Positions 33,871-43,788 of a stretch of 64,000 bases of DNA are shown here, piece by piece; within the stretch, counting starts at the first letter, position 1, and every line of letters starts with the position of its first letter. The translations under genes and the position numbers were made by a program. The DNA lies in assembly GCA_002344065.1 (NCBI GenBank), contig DDTK01000010.1, positions 234,449 through 298,448 on the forward strand, read 5' to 3'. Origin of the DNA: Flammeovirgaceae bacterium UBA2366 (lineage in GTDB: Bacteria > Bacteroidota > Bacteroidia > Cytophagales > Cyclobacteriaceae). The notes beneath the pieces were generated by a model. It worked only from the letters and a program-made list of their open reading frames with translations. It was not told the origin of the DNA and made no database searches.

Positions 33871-36800
33871 TTATTTTATAACCCGAATCAACACTTTTAG
33901 TACACTTTCATCCATATCGACTTCCGCTGCATTGGCTACATTGTCCTTTATTTCAAGACTTACCGCCTGTGTTTCGGTGCTAATATATTGCTTAAATTCT
34001 GAAATGGCTGCTGTCATGGCCTCACCGTTACGCTCCACCTCTATGGAGATTTTATCCAATACCTCAAGGCCCATGTCTTTTCGCAGGTTTTGAATCCGGT
34101 TTACAAAGTCTCGGGCAATGCCTTCGCGCTTCAGCTCATCGGTTAACGTTACATCCAGGGCAACTGTAATGCCCCCCGCACTGGCCACCGACCATCCCGG
34201 AATGTCTTCTGAGCTTATCAGCACATCGTCAAGCACCAAATCAAAACCGCTTTTACGCAATACACCAGTTTTCTCAATGGCGTTAATCTCCTCTTTGGTA
34301 AATGAATTAATTACAGCAGAAACATCCTTCATTTTAGGCCCATATTGTTTACCAAGTTTGGCAAAATTTGGTTTTACCTTCTTCACCAATAGCCCCGAGG
34401 TGTCATCAATGTATTGGATCTCCTTTACATTTACTTCTGATTTGATGATGGTTTCTACCGTTTTTACACGCTGCGCAAATTTTTCATCAAGCACCGGCAG
34501 TAAAACTTTCTGTAACGGAGTGCGTACTTTAATCTTACTGTTTTTACGGATGGAATGAACGAGGGAGCAGATGTGCTGGGCGTAGTCCATCGATTTTTCC
34601 AGCTCATCGTCCTTTCTGCTTGGCTCAGCCTTAACGAATGTAGTGTGGTGAACAGATTCCGCTTTAAGCGGAGTATTAAATTGTTTGGCCCGGTCACGGA
34701 TATTATCCGTAAGGCTTTTGTACAACCACTCACTAAAGAAGGGCGCGATGGGTGACATTAATTGTGCCGTAATCATCAGGCACTCGTATAGTGTTTCATA
34801 GGCCGCCCGTTTATCTTCCGATAAGTGTGCATTTGCCTCCGCTTTAGCGACCGTGTCAGTTGAAGAGGGTTGCCAGAAACGTTTACGGTTCAGACGTACA
34901 TACCAATTTGATAAATGGTCGTTGACAAAATCCTGGATAGCACGTGCAGCCCTTGTCGGTTCGTAATCGTTATAGGCTGCGGTTACTTCCTCAATCAGGT
35001 TCTGTTCTTTGGTCAGTATCCACCGATCGAGTGGCGCGAGTTTCCCGAAGGGAACATTGTTCATTTCATCCTTCACAAAGCCATCAATATTGGCATATAG
35101 TGCAAAGAATGAATAGGTATTAATAAGCGTTCCGAAAAACCTGCGTTGTGTTTCGGCAATGCCGTCAAAATCAAATTTAAGGTTGTCCCACGGTGGAGCG
35201 TTTTCAATCATGTACCACCGCACTACATCGGGCCCGTATTTTGAAAGCGTTTCAAACGGGTTCACTACGTTGCCCTTGCTCTTCGACATTTTGTTACCGG
35301 ATTTATCCAGTACCAAACCATTCGAGATTACATTTTTAAACGCAACCTTGTCGAACAACATCACCGCAATGGCATGAAGGGTAAAGAACCAACCACGGGT
35401 TTGATCAACGCCCTCGGCAATAAAATCGGCCGGATAGCTTCGCTCAAAAATTTCTTTTTTTTCAAAAGGATAGTGCCATTGTGCATAGGGCATCGCGCCA
35501 CTGTCGAACCACACATCAATTAAATCCGGTTCGCGGTACATGGGTTGTCCGGAATCACTTACTAAAGTAATTTCATCGACAAAGGGACGGTGCAGATCGA
35601 AGTCAGAATTTTGAATTTCGAATTTTGAATTTTGAATGCCTGCTTTCTCTGCTTTAGCAACTTCGTTCTTGAGGTGCTCCATTGAGCCGATACAGATTTC
35701 CTCTTTACCATCTTTTGTCCGCCAGATGGGTAGTGGAGTTCCCCAATAGCGTGAGCGTGATAAATTCCAATCTACCAGGTTTTCAAGCCAATTGCCAAAA
35801 CGACCGGTACCGGTTGATTCTGGTTTCCAATTGATGGTTTTGTTGAGCTCAACCATGCGGTCTTTCAACGCGGTGGTTTTTATAAACCACGAGTCGAGCG
35901 GGTAATACAGTATGGGTTTATCTGTACGCCAGCAATGCGGGTAAGTGTGCTCGTACTTCTCTACTTTAAATGCCTTGTTTTCTTCTTTTAAGATGATGGA
36001 GATAATGACATCGGTGGATTTGTAATCCGGGTGCGATTCATCTTCGTCTGTATAATTTTTTACGAAGAAGTCATTTTCAGTTAATGGTTTGTGTGTTTTG
36101 ATTTTATACTGTTCAACACCTTCCTTTAATTTACTTCCGATTTCTTTTATGAATTTTCCTTTGCGATCAACTGTAGGCAATTCATTGTCGGCTTCATCGC
36201 GAATCGTTAAAGGTGGAATACCATGTTGTTTCGCTACGCGAAAGTCATCGGCACCAAATGTAGGTGAGGTGTGTACCACACCGGTACCATCTTCGGTCGT
36301 TACAAAATCACCAGCCACTACCTGAAATGCTTTATCGACATTGTATAGCGGTTGGATGTAGGGCATGAGTTGTTCATAACGAATTCCCACAAGTTTTTTA
36401 CCTGGAAATTCCTGAACAACTTCAAACGGAATAGTCTTATCGCCAGGCTTGTAATCGGCAAGCTTAAGGTCTTTATTTTTTTCAGAAAAATATTTTCCAA
36501 CAAGATCCTTCGCCAGAACAACACTTACTGGTTTAAAGGTGTAAGGGTTGAAGGTTTTGATTTGAACGTACGTAATTTTTTCACCTACAGCCAGTGCGGT
36601 GTTGGATGGCAGTGTCCATGGTGTTGTTGTCCAGGCCAGTATAAAAAGCCCCCTCTGTCCCTCCTGCAGGGGGGATGAAAGATGTTTATATAAGAATTCA
36701 GATTTATCATCTGGGATCACCTTAAACTGCGCCACGATAGACGTGTCCTTCACATCTTTGTAACAGCCCGGTAAATTCAACTCGTGTGAACTTAAACCTG

Positions 36801-37365
36801 TACCGGCAGCTGGTGAATAGGGTTGAATGGTATAGCCTTTATACAGTAATCCCTTATCGTAGAATTGTTTTAGTATCCACCACAGGGTTTCAATGTATTT
36901 TGAATCGTAGGTGATGTACGGATCTTCCAGGTCCACCCAGTAACCCATTTTCAGGGTGAGGTCATCCCATTGATCTTTGTACATCATTACCGTTTCACGG
37001 CATTTCTGATTGTACTCTTCAATTGAAATTTTCTTGCCTATGTCATCTTTGGTAATGCCCAATTGCTTTTCAACCTGCAGCTCAACAGGCAGGCCGTGAG
37101 TATCCCAGCCGCCTTTGCGTTTTACCTGGTAGCCTTGCAGGGTTTTAAACCGGCAGAAAATATCTTTTACCGTACGGGCCATTACATGGTGGATGCCCGG
37201 GGTGCCGTTGGCCGAAGGCGGGCCCTCATAAAAGGTAAATGTGGGCGCACCTTCACGGTTCAGAACAGACTTCTCAAAAATCTTTTCCTTTTTCCAGAAA
37301 TCGAGAATGTCGGTTGCCAGTTGGGCGTAGTTTAATCCTGTAGGTTCTTTATACTTTTCGTTCAT
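33871..37365 (-). CDS. ileS: Isoleucyl-tRNA synthetase
   Basis: A 1164-residue class I synthetase of the long (eukaryotic-like) type. The HIGH motif region reads PSANGTPGIHHVMAR. The editing domain has FILAWTTTPWTLPSNTAL, TFGADDFRVAKQHG and EDGTGVVHTSPTFG, and the KMSKS loop reads DKSGNKMSKSKGN. The C-terminal anticodon-binding region starts at LDRWILTKEQNL. Two in-frame insertions derive from repeat-like DNA: one just before the WTTTPW motif (SSPLQEGQRG, bases about 36649-36674) and one between residues encoded near 35606-35638 (IQNSKFEIQNSDF). They add length but leave the catalytic motifs intact. It is followed by lspA. Confidence 0.96.
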   Translation of the reverse strand: MNEKYKEPTGLNYAQLATDILDFWKKEKIFEKSVLNREGAPTFTFYEGPPSANGTPGIHHVMARTVKDIFCRFKTLQGYQVKRKGGWDTHGLPVELQVEKQLGITKDDIGKKISIEEYNQKCRETVMMYKDQWDDLTLKMGYWVDLEDPYITYDSKYIETLWWILKQFYDKGLLYKGYTIQPYSPAAGTGLSSHELNLPGCYKDVKDTSIVAQFKVIPDDKSEFLYKHLSSPLQEGQRGLFILAWTTTPWTLPSNTALAVGEKITYVQIKTFNPYTFKPVSVVLAKDLVGKYFSEKNKDLKLADYKPGDKTIPFEVVQEFPGKKLVGIRYEQLMPYIQPLYNVDKAFQVVAGDFVTTEDGTGVVHTSPTFGADDFRVAKQHGIPPLTIRDEADNELPTVDRKGKFIKEIGSKLKEGVEQYKIKTHKPLTENDFFVKNYTDEDESHPDYKSTDVIISIILKEENKAFKVEKYEHTYPHCWRTDKPILYYPLDSWFIKTTALKDRMVELNKTINWKPESTGTGRFGNWLENLVDWNLSRSRYWGTPLPIWRTKDGKEEICIGSMEHLKNEVAKAEKAGIQNSKFEIQNSDFDLHRPFVDEITLVSDSGQPMYREPDLIDVWFDSGAMPYAQWHYPFEKKEIFERSYPADFIAEGVDQTRGWFFTLHAIAVMLFDKVAFKNVISNGLVLDKSGNKMSKSKGNVVNPFETLSKYGPDVVRWYMIENAPPWDNLKFDFDGIAETQRRFFGTLINTYSFFALYANIDGFVKDEMNNVPFGKLAPLDRWILTKEQNLIEEVTAAYNDYEPTRAARAIQDFVNDHLSNWYVRLNRKRFWQPSSTDTVAKAEANAHLSEDKRAAYETLYECLMITAQLMSPIAPFFSEWLYKSLTDNIRDRAKQFNTPLKAESVHHTTFVKAEPSRKDDELEKSMDYAQHICSLVHSIRKNSKIKVRTPLQKVLLPVLDEKFAQRVKTVETIIKSEVNVKEIQYIDDTSGLLVKKVKPNFAKLGKQYGPKMKDVSAVINSFTKEEINAIEKTGVLRKSGFDLVLDDVLISSEDIPGWSVASAGGITVALDVTLTDELKREGIARDFVNRIQNLRKDMGLEVLDKISIEVERNGEAMTAAISEFKQYISTETQAVSLEIKDNVANAAEVDMDESVLKVLIRVIK
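35606..35638. repeat. AATTTTGAA-type short repeat inside ileS
   Basis: Four near-identical units of GAATTTTGAAT/TTTCGAATTTTG are packed in this stretch and translate in frame as an IQNSKFEIQNSDF peptide of ileS. The same unit type occurs outside genes near 17920-17955, which suggests a dispersed genome repeat. Confidence 0.6.
36649..36674. repeat. GC-rich CCTCCTGCAGGGGG repeat inside ileS
   Basis: A C-run, CTGTCC and a palindromic CCTGCAGG core (36663-36670) followed by a G-run form a small inverted repeat, in frame with ileS as SSPLQEGQRG. It resembles the dispersed CCTCC..GGAGG palindromes of Bacteroidota; membership was not tested. Confidence 0.5.
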
Positions 37366-37440
37366 CGCTCAAAAACAGCCTGTAGTCGTTGATTTTCAAT
37401 AAAATAAGGGCGTAAAGATAGGTACGAATTGTGAATTACG

Positions 37441-37459
37441 CCTGCCCTCCTCAGGCAGG
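37441..37459. repeat. CCTGCC/GGCAGG hairpin between the RND transporter and ileS
   Basis: CCTGCC (37441-37446) pairs with GGCAGG (37454-37459) across a 7-base loop, flanked by GAATT-rich sequence. No T-run follows on either strand, so it is not a standard terminator. It lies 76 bases upstream of ileS, between genes on the same strand. Confidence 0.55.
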
Positions 37460-37478
37460 AATTTCGAATATTTTGAGT

Positions 37479-39896
37479 CTATTCCGCGGACGGATGGCGA
37501 TTGCTGATCTTGATTTTGTTAAGATCAATTTCCTCGTCTTCCGTTTCCGAATAGAAACCCGGATCAACCTCTTCAATAAGCATGTGCCCTTCCTTCTGGC
37601 GTTTAGTGCGATCAAAGGTCATGATCAACGAAGGCAACAGAATAAGGTTGGTGAACATAGAAATAAACAGGGTAATGGAGGTCAGTACTCCCAAAGCAAT
37701 CGTTCCACCAAATGAGGAAAATGCAAAAATGATAAACCCAGCCAGCAAGACTATGGACGTGTACACCATGCTTTTGCCAACTTCCAATATTGTTGCGCTA
37801 ACCGCTACGGGTATGAAGAAATTTTTGGCGTGCAACTCCTGCCGGTATTTAGCCAGGAAGTGAATCGAGTAATCAACCGAAATACCGAACGCAATACTAA
37901 AGATTAGTACTGTACTTGGTTTTAGGGGTACACCAAAGTACCCCATCAACGATGCGGTAATCATCATAGGGATAAGATTGGGAATCAGAGCAATAATGAT
38001 CATGCGCAAGTTGGCAAACAAAAAGCCCATCGTCAGCGCAATAAGGACAAAGGCAAGCAGTAAACTTCCTTTAAGGTTTGATATAAGAAACGAATTTCCT
38101 TTAATAAAAAGCGGAGTGGTTCCGGTGATTCTTACGGAAATATCTGTTCCGCTGAATAAAGTATCAATTTTTGGTTGGATAACCTGAGTGATCAGTGAAT
38201 CCATTTTGTCTGAACCTATGTCGGCCACCTGAAGTGAAATGCGCATCGTTTGTAAGGTAGAATCGACAAAGGCATTAAAAAGTCCGGATGCGTCTGATTG
38301 TCCTTTCAAATATGGAAGAATAAAGTTTCGTTCTCGGTTGTCGGGTAAAGAGTAGCGTGCGGGATTGTTGTTATAAAAAGCTTGCTTGGCTGCTTTAACA
38401 AAGCTTACAATAGACACAGGTCGGGAAATGTATTTGATGGAGTCCAGGAACTGTTCAAACTCGTCCAGCTTTTGAAGATTCTTTACATCAATCACACCCC
38501 TGCGTTTTCCGGTGTTCACCACCATCTCTAAGGGCATTACACCACTAAAGTGTTCTTCAAAAAACTTTAGATCTTGTTTCTCAACGCTATTTTCGGGCAA
38601 GTCATCCACCATGAAAGAAACGGTGTGAATCCTGTACATACCGATAATTGCAAAACCAATCAGAATAATAGTAGCCGAGTAAATCAATGCCCGGTGACGA
38701 TGTACCGTCAAGTCAATGCCCAGCAGAAGATTGTCTATTAATTTAAAATCAAGGTGACGAAGATGTTTGGGTGAGGGTGGGGGCATCCACGAAAACACTC
38801 CGGGAATCAAAATCAAACTCACCACAAATGTGGCCATCACATTTATACCGGCTACAATACCAAACTCACGAAGAATAGTAATGTCGGCCGTGAGCAATAC
38901 CAGAAAGCCTATGGCAGTAGTAAGGTTGGTTAGGAAAGTAGCAACGCCCACTTTACGGATAACCCGTGTAATCGCGAGCATTTTATTGCCATGCGATGCG
39001 TATTCGCTGTGATATTTGTTCATCAGGTAAATGGCATTGGGAATGCCGATTACCACAATGATGGGTGGTATCATTCCGCTAAGCAGCGTGATCTTAAAAC
39101 CCATCAATACAATCGTACCGATTACCCATACCACCACAATACCGATAACAATAAGGGGAAAGATCATGGCGCGGAATGAGCGGAAGAAAATCAACAGGAT
39201 AATTCCGGTTACCAAAACCGATAGTGCAAGGAATGTTTTCAGTTCAGCACTTACCCGTTCGGCTATAACTGAACGAACAAAGGGCAGGCCTGCATAGTGC
39301 AGTACGATATCCGTGCTTTCTGTGAAGTGCCCTCCACGTTTAATAATTTCATTGGTAACTTCTATGCGCCTGGAGGAATTCAGAAAATCTTTATTAATAG
39401 AAATAAGAATGGCGATAGCACCATTCTCCTGATTGGTGATCTGGCCTAAATAAAATTTTTGCTTTGCGGCTTCTTTTAGCAGACTATCCAGTTCCTGCTG
39501 ACTTTTTACTTTTCCAGGAAAAATATCAACCAGTTTGAATTGTTTCCGGGCAGTATCTTTCTCCATCATTTTTATTTGAGGAAGCGAGATCACATCGTTA
39601 ACACCCGGTATTTGTTTTACCGAAACACAGAACTCTCGTAGCTTTTCGAAATTTTTGTACTGATAGATACTACTATCCTTTAGGCCAATGGCAACAATGC
39701 CACCATCTTCACCAAACTGCTCTTTAAATTCGGTGAAGAATAGTTGTTCCGGATCATTGGCCGGAACAGTGCCTCGAAAGTCGTAGCTCATCTCTACCTT
39801 CCGCCCATGGTAGCCCATAAAAACCGTGATCAGCGCAATGGCGATAAACAACGGTAGTCTGTACGAAATGATGAAGTGCGCAAGAGATGTCCACAT
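37479..39896 (-). CDS. RND/MMPL-family transporter (HpnN/patched-like)
   Basis: An 805-residue RND-superfamily exporter with 12 predicted membrane segments. TM1 lies near residues 10-27, and a large periplasmic domain follows up to about residue 215. A five-segment block contains the sterol-sensing-like GMIPPIIVVIGIPNAIYLMNKYH and TNLTTAIGFLVLLTAD. The second domain and block contain STVLIFSIAFGISVDYSIHFLAKYRQ, the conserved GISVDY motif. No adaptor or outer-membrane gene is adjacent. MMPL/HpnN proteins export lipids such as hopanoids; the substrate here is not known. The C-terminal 35 residues are acidic and cytosolic. Confidence 0.88.
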   Translation of the reverse strand: MWTSLAHFIISYRLPLFIAIALITVFMGYHGRKVEMSYDFRGTVPANDPEQLFFTEFKEQFGEDGGIVAIGLKDSSIYQYKNFEKLREFCVSVKQIPGVNDVISLPQIKMMEKDTARKQFKLVDIFPGKVKSQQELDSLLKEAAKQKFYLGQITNQENGAIAILISINKDFLNSSRRIEVTNEIIKRGGHFTESTDIVLHYAGLPFVRSVIAERVSAELKTFLALSVLVTGIILLIFFRSFRAMIFPLIVIGIVVVWVIGTIVLMGFKITLLSGMIPPIIVVIGIPNAIYLMNKYHSEYASHGNKMLAITRVIRKVGVATFLTNLTTAIGFLVLLTADITILREFGIVAGINVMATFVVSLILIPGVFSWMPPPSPKHLRHLDFKLIDNLLLGIDLTVHRHRALIYSATIILIGFAIIGMYRIHTVSFMVDDLPENSVEKQDLKFFEEHFSGVMPLEMVVNTGKRRGVIDVKNLQKLDEFEQFLDSIKYISRPVSIVSFVKAAKQAFYNNNPARYSLPDNRERNFILPYLKGQSDASGLFNAFVDSTLQTMRISLQVADIGSDKMDSLITQVIQPKIDTLFSGTDISVRITGTTPLFIKGNSFLISNLKGSLLLAFVLIALTMGFLFANLRMIIIALIPNLIPMMITASLMGYFGVPLKPSTVLIFSIAFGISVDYSIHFLAKYRQELHAKNFFIPVAVSATILEVGKSMVYTSIVLLAGFIIFAFSSFGGTIALGVLTSITLFISMFTNLILLPSLIMTFDRTKRQKEGHMLIEEVDPGFYSETEDEEIDLNKIKISNRHPSAE

Positions 39897-39961
39897 AGGT
39901 AAACCGGGTAAAACAGCCTGAACGACAAGGATTCAAAGCTAATGATTTGAGTGGAAATTCG

Positions 39962-40762
39962 TTATGGATTTAGTATTAATGGGTCTTGCCGAAGCAGTTT
40001 GGTAAGGGTTTCGTATAGCTCCGGAAGGGCGTACTTAAATTCGGCTGGCCGCTCAAAAAAATTCTCCACAGCCACAGCAAAAAACTCATGCTCGTTGGCA
40101 CAGGCATAGGCGCGTAAAAAAGATTCATCGGCATACTGGGGCAAATGACAGAGCTGGTAGGCATAGGCATCAAACTTTTCTACCAGGGCATCATCAAAAA
40201 AATCATGCTCATCGTTGTGAATGATATTCTCAAGTCGTAGCGCATGGGCCATTTCGTGCAACCCAAGGTTTACTGAATCGGTTGGATAAATGTAGCCGTC
40301 CACAAAACTTTTCCAGCTCAGCACGATGACACCGAAAGCCGGATTTACTTCTCCTTTATGAAAACGTTTGGTCAGTGATGAGTAGTAGTCGGTAGGGTAA
40401 ATCAGTATTTTAGAAAAGTGCTGTAAGTATACGCGGGGCAAGCCGAAGGTAAGCTGAACAGCACACGCCCCTACCATAACTTTCATTTCATCCGTAATAG
40501 CCTCGAACTGACGCGGAATAAATTTTTTAGACAAAATGAAGGTTAACAACTTTTGCTCGAAGGTATGTTGTTGTGAAGGATTCAACTTGTTGTAATAAGG
40601 AAAGTACTTTACCAGTGTTTCCTTATACGTTTGTGGGAAAGGAAGAATGGCGGAGCGAATCGGTGCAGCTCTTCTGCCGGCTTCTTCATAAGCGGCTTCT
40701 AATTGATGACGGTAGTACGTTGCAACGATTACGAAGCCAACTACTAGTATGAAAAAAAACAT
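39962..40762 (-). CDS. MtfA-family zinc-dependent peptidase (M90)
   Basis: A 266-residue protein with one N-terminal anchor (MFFFILVVGFVIVATYY) and an MtfA-type peptidase domain. The zinc site is LGLHEMAHALRLEN (HExxH), preceded by VIVLSWKSFVDGYIYPTDSVN, and the family's downstream acidic helix is EHEFFAVAVENFFERP with the third ligand Glu. E. coli MtfA (DgsA) is cytosolic and binds Mlc; this protein is membrane-anchored, so the role may differ. It lies 5 bases after glyQS and just ahead of the RND transporter. Confidence 0.88.
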   Translation of the reverse strand: MFFFILVVGFVIVATYYRHQLEAAYEEAGRRAAPIRSAILPFPQTYKETLVKYFPYYNKLNPSQQHTFEQKLLTFILSKKFIPRQFEAITDEMKVMVGACAVQLTFGLPRVYLQHFSKILIYPTDYYSSLTKRFHKGEVNPAFGVIVLSWKSFVDGYIYPTDSVNLGLHEMAHALRLENIIHNDEHDFFDDALVEKFDAYAYQLCHLPQYADESFLRAYACANEHEFFAVAVENFFERPAEFKYALPELYETLTKLLRQDPLILNP

Positions 40763-40767
40763 AAAGA

Positions 40768-42309
40768 CTAAATCCTTTTCAGGATGTTATTGATGGAGCA
40801 CGCCTCGGTTAAGGTTGTCTTCAGCGAGGTAATGGCAACGCGTTCCTGTTCCATGGTGTCGCGGTGGCGAATGGTCACCGTATTATCCTGAAGCGTTTGG
40901 TGATCTACCGTTACACAGTACGGTGTGCCGATGGCATCCTGCCTTCTGTAACGTTTACCAATGGCATCTTTTTCCTCATAAAAGCAACGAACATGAAATT
41001 TCAGCTCGTTCATTATCTCCATGGCCTTTTCAGGTAGTCCGTCTTTTTTGGTTAGCGGAAGAATGGCCACTTTGTTTGGTGCCAGTGGTGCGGGTATGCG
41101 CAACACCACACGTTCGCTGCCGTCAGCCAGTTTTTCTTCCTGGTAGGATTTTGACAAAACCGCAAGGAACATACGATCCAACCCAATGGATGTTTCCACT
41201 ACATAGGGAATGAAGTTTTGATTGTCTTCCGGATCGAAGTATTGAAGTTTTTTTCCTGAATATTTTTCGTGGTTTTTTAAATCGAAATCGGTGCGTGAGT
41301 GAATGCCTTCCAGTTCGCGGAAGCCCATGGGAAAATTGAACTGGATATCACATGCCGCATTGGCGTAGTGGGCCAGATTGAGGTGATCGTGGAAACGGTA
41401 GTTGGATTCGCCTAAGCCAAGGGCATTATGCCACTTCATTCTTTTCTCTTTCCAGAATTCATACCACTTCATTTCTTCACCCGGCTTCACAAAAAACTGC
41501 ATCTCCATTTGCTCAAACTCACGCATGCGAAAGATGAACTGGCGCGCTACAATTTCGTTACGAAACGCTTTTCCTATTTGCGCAATGCCAAAAGGTATTT
41601 TCATTCTTCCGGTTTTTTGCACATTAAGGAAGTTCACAAAAATGCCTTGGGCGGTTTCCGGTCTCAAATAAATCTTATTCGTGTCATCAGCCAATGAACC
41701 CATTTCAGTTGAGAACATCAGGTTAAACTGGCGCACATCAGTCCAGTTGCGTGAACCAGAAATAGGGTCGGCAATTTCAAGGTCAATGATGAGTTGCTTC
41801 AGGGCTTCCATATTTCCTGAGCCCATCGCATCTTTTAACTTTTCATTTACCTCATCAATCTTCTTTTGGTTTTCAAGCACCCGTGTATTGGTACTTATAA
41901 ACATGGCACGATCAAAGTTTTCAAAGCGTTTAGCAGCCTTCTCAACCTCTTTTTCTATTTTCTCCTCCAGCTTTTCAATGTACCCTTCAATTAGTTGGTC
42001 GGCCCGGTAGCGTTTTTTGGAATCCTTGTTGTCGATCATCGGATCGTTAAAGGCATCCACGTGGCCGGAGGCTTTCCAGGTAGTGGGGTGCATAAAAATG
42101 GCGGCATCAATACCCACAATATTTTCGTGAAGCATGGTCATAAACTTCCACCAGTACTCTTTTATATTGTTCTTCAGCTCAGCACCGTTTTGACCATAGT
42201 CGTAAACGGCACTTAACCCATCATAAATTTCACTGGAGGGAAAAATAAACCCATACTCCTTGGCATGGGCAATCACATTCTTAAAAAGGTTGTCTTCCTG
42301 ATTCGCCAT
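40768..42309 (-). CDS. glyS: Glycyl-tRNA synthetase, single-chain (archaeal/eukaryotic type)
   Basis: A 513-residue class II synthetase with one polypeptide. Motif 1 lies near SSEIYDGLSAVYDYGQNG, motif 2 is GIAQIGKAFRNEIVARQFIFRMREFEQMEMQFF, and motif 3 is ETSIGLDRMFLAVL. The anticodon-binding domain begins at LAPNKVAILPLTKKDGLP. The MRLMANQ frame opens at a TTG inside a promoter-like box, so the ATG at 42309 (MANQEDN) is chosen. It is the first gene of a minus-strand run with the MtfA-like peptidase. Confidence 0.96.
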   Translation of the reverse strand: MANQEDNLFKNVIAHAKEYGFIFPSSEIYDGLSAVYDYGQNGAELKNNIKEYWWKFMTMLHENIVGIDAAIFMHPTTWKASGHVDAFNDPMIDNKDSKKRYRADQLIEGYIEKLEEKIEKEVEKAAKRFENFDRAMFISTNTRVLENQKKIDEVNEKLKDAMGSGNMEALKQLIIDLEIADPISGSRNWTDVRQFNLMFSTEMGSLADDTNKIYLRPETAQGIFVNFLNVQKTGRMKIPFGIAQIGKAFRNEIVARQFIFRMREFEQMEMQFFVKPGEEMKWYEFWKEKRMKWHNALGLGESNYRFHDHLNLAHYANAACDIQFNFPMGFRELEGIHSRTDFDLKNHEKYSGKKLQYFDPEDNQNFIPYVVETSIGLDRMFLAVLSKSYQEEKLADGSERVVLRIPAPLAPNKVAILPLTKKDGLPEKAMEIMNELKFHVRCFYEEKDAIGKRYRRQDAIGTPYCVTVDHQTLQDNTVTIRHRDTMEQERVAITSLKTTLTEACSINNILKRI

Positions 42310-42315
42310 AAGGCG

Positions 42316-42323
42316 CAAATATA
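42316..42323 (-). promoter_or_regulatory. Candidate -7 promoter box directly upstream of glyS
   Basis: Minus strand reads TATATTTG (TAnnTTTG) and ends 6 bases before the ATG at 42309. No TTG is found 19 bases upstream. If used, transcription would start at or next to the ATG, giving a leaderless message. Confidence 0.4.
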
Positions 42324-42365
42324 AGACTTGCCAGACGATTAACGGATTTCTTCGGGAATCTAAAG

Positions 42366-43637
42366 TTAAATGGGTAAGGTTACAATAAAGGTGCTGCCTT
42401 TACGGGGTTGAGAATAAACATGAACGGAACCCGCTAACTTGTTAATAGTTTCTTTAACAATGTATAATCCCAACCCGGATCCTTGTGATGTTTCGTTGCC
42501 CCGATAAAACATTTCGAATACATTTTTCTGTATTTCAGGTGCAATACCCTGTCCGTTATCTTCAACGTGCAGGGAGAAGGAAGTGCCGATGGCGTGCTGG
42601 TAAATCCTGATGTACTTATTTTCTTTACGTGGATCATGGTAACGAATAGCATTGGAAATCAAGTTTGACAAAACCATGTGAAGTCTTTTACTGTCGTTTT
42701 GGATAATCAGATCCTGGGGAATTTCATTGATGAACGTGATGGATTGTGCTTCGGGACTAAACATCAGCGATTCCCAGATTTCCTGCGTAAGTTCATAAAC
42801 ATTTACCTGTTCGCGTGTTATTTGCATCCGGTTATTACGTGAATAGTCGGTAATGTCTTTGATAAACTTATCCAAGGCATTTACCCGGTGCGTCATCATA
42901 TTCAGGTAACGGTTTACTTCAGCCGGATTGGGATTGTTTTTTGCCAGATTAATCAATCCGGTTACGGAAGAAAGGGGTGCACGTAAATCGTGTGAGGTGC
43001 TGTAGACAAAACGGTCAAGTTCCTCGTTGAGTTTTTTCAACATGCGGTTGCTGTTAACCAACTCGCGGCCGTTATGGTGATTTAAACTAATCAGCAGGTA
43101 AATGGCCAGAATGGAAGTGGGAAGAGCTACGGCAAAGTTAACCATGAAGTTTGCCATGAGCTGATCTTCGGAGTACATACGCTTGGGAAGAATTGAAAAA
43201 TCAGCAAAGTAGGCTAATACAAATAGAGTATACGTAAGGGCTGCAAGGTTTACAGCAATTACCCGTTGTTTGTAATTAAAAACGGCAAATGCTCCAAGGG
43301 CTATGGGTAAAAACAGAATGTAGGCTCCTGTATTCGGGGCTTCGCTGGAAGCAAAGAGATACACTACAAAATTAAGGGTAGGAAAGATGATGTAGTAAGC
43401 TGTGCAATGGTTACCCTTGCGATGCATAATGATAGCAAGGGAAAGCATGGCAATGCAAAACAAGTATACTATCGTTGAGGGATAAACATTCCAGCTGAAA
43501 TCTAAGGCCATATACATACTGCAGACCAGGATAGCAATTAATGCAAAGTGCCCGGAGAGTATTACCTGACGGTATTCCATCCAGGATTCGATGTAATTCT
43601 TTTTGCCTATGATCAGGTTGCGAATAGCTTTCTTCAT
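42366..43637 (-). CDS. Sensor histidine kinase (paralogue 1)
   Basis: A 423-residue membrane kinase. Six hydrophobic segments (about 25-195) have no recognised sensor domain. HisKA has FVYSTSHDLRAPLSSVTGLI with the phospho-accepting His. HATPase_c has SNLISNAIRYHDPR (N-box), VEDNGQGI (G1), and GNETSQGSGLGLYIVKETI (F/G2). Start options are ATG 43637 and GTG 43643. It is the second of two tandem kinases; no response regulator lies beside them, so phosphotransfer partners are elsewhere or the kinase controls an unlinked regulator. Confidence 0.88.
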   Translation of the reverse strand: MKKAIRNLIIGKKNYIESWMEYRQVILSGHFALIAILVCSMYMALDFSWNVYPSTIVYLFCIAMLSLAIIMHRKGNHCTAYYIIFPTLNFVVYLFASSEAPNTGAYILFLPIALGAFAVFNYKQRVIAVNLAALTYTLFVLAYFADFSILPKRMYSEDQLMANFMVNFAVALPTSILAIYLLISLNHHNGRELVNSNRMLKKLNEELDRFVYSTSHDLRAPLSSVTGLINLAKNNPNPAEVNRYLNMMTHRVNALDKFIKDITDYSRNNRMQITREQVNVYELTQEIWESLMFSPEAQSITFINEIPQDLIIQNDSKRLHMVLSNLISNAIRYHDPRKENKYIRIYQHAIGTSFSLHVEDNGQGIAPEIQKNVFEMFYRGNETSQGSGLGLYIVKETINKLAGSVHVYSQPRKGSTFIVTLPI

Positions 43638-43788
43638 TTTCACTTAAATCAACTCACAAAAATAGGCTGGTAGCCGGCAGGCAATATTTGCTTCTTAAGC
43701 TGGATATGCTCGATGCAAGATTTTCTCTCGGTTTTTAGAATTTCAGCTGTGGATGGACGGATCGCTAATCAGAAGATTGGTTTTTGAA

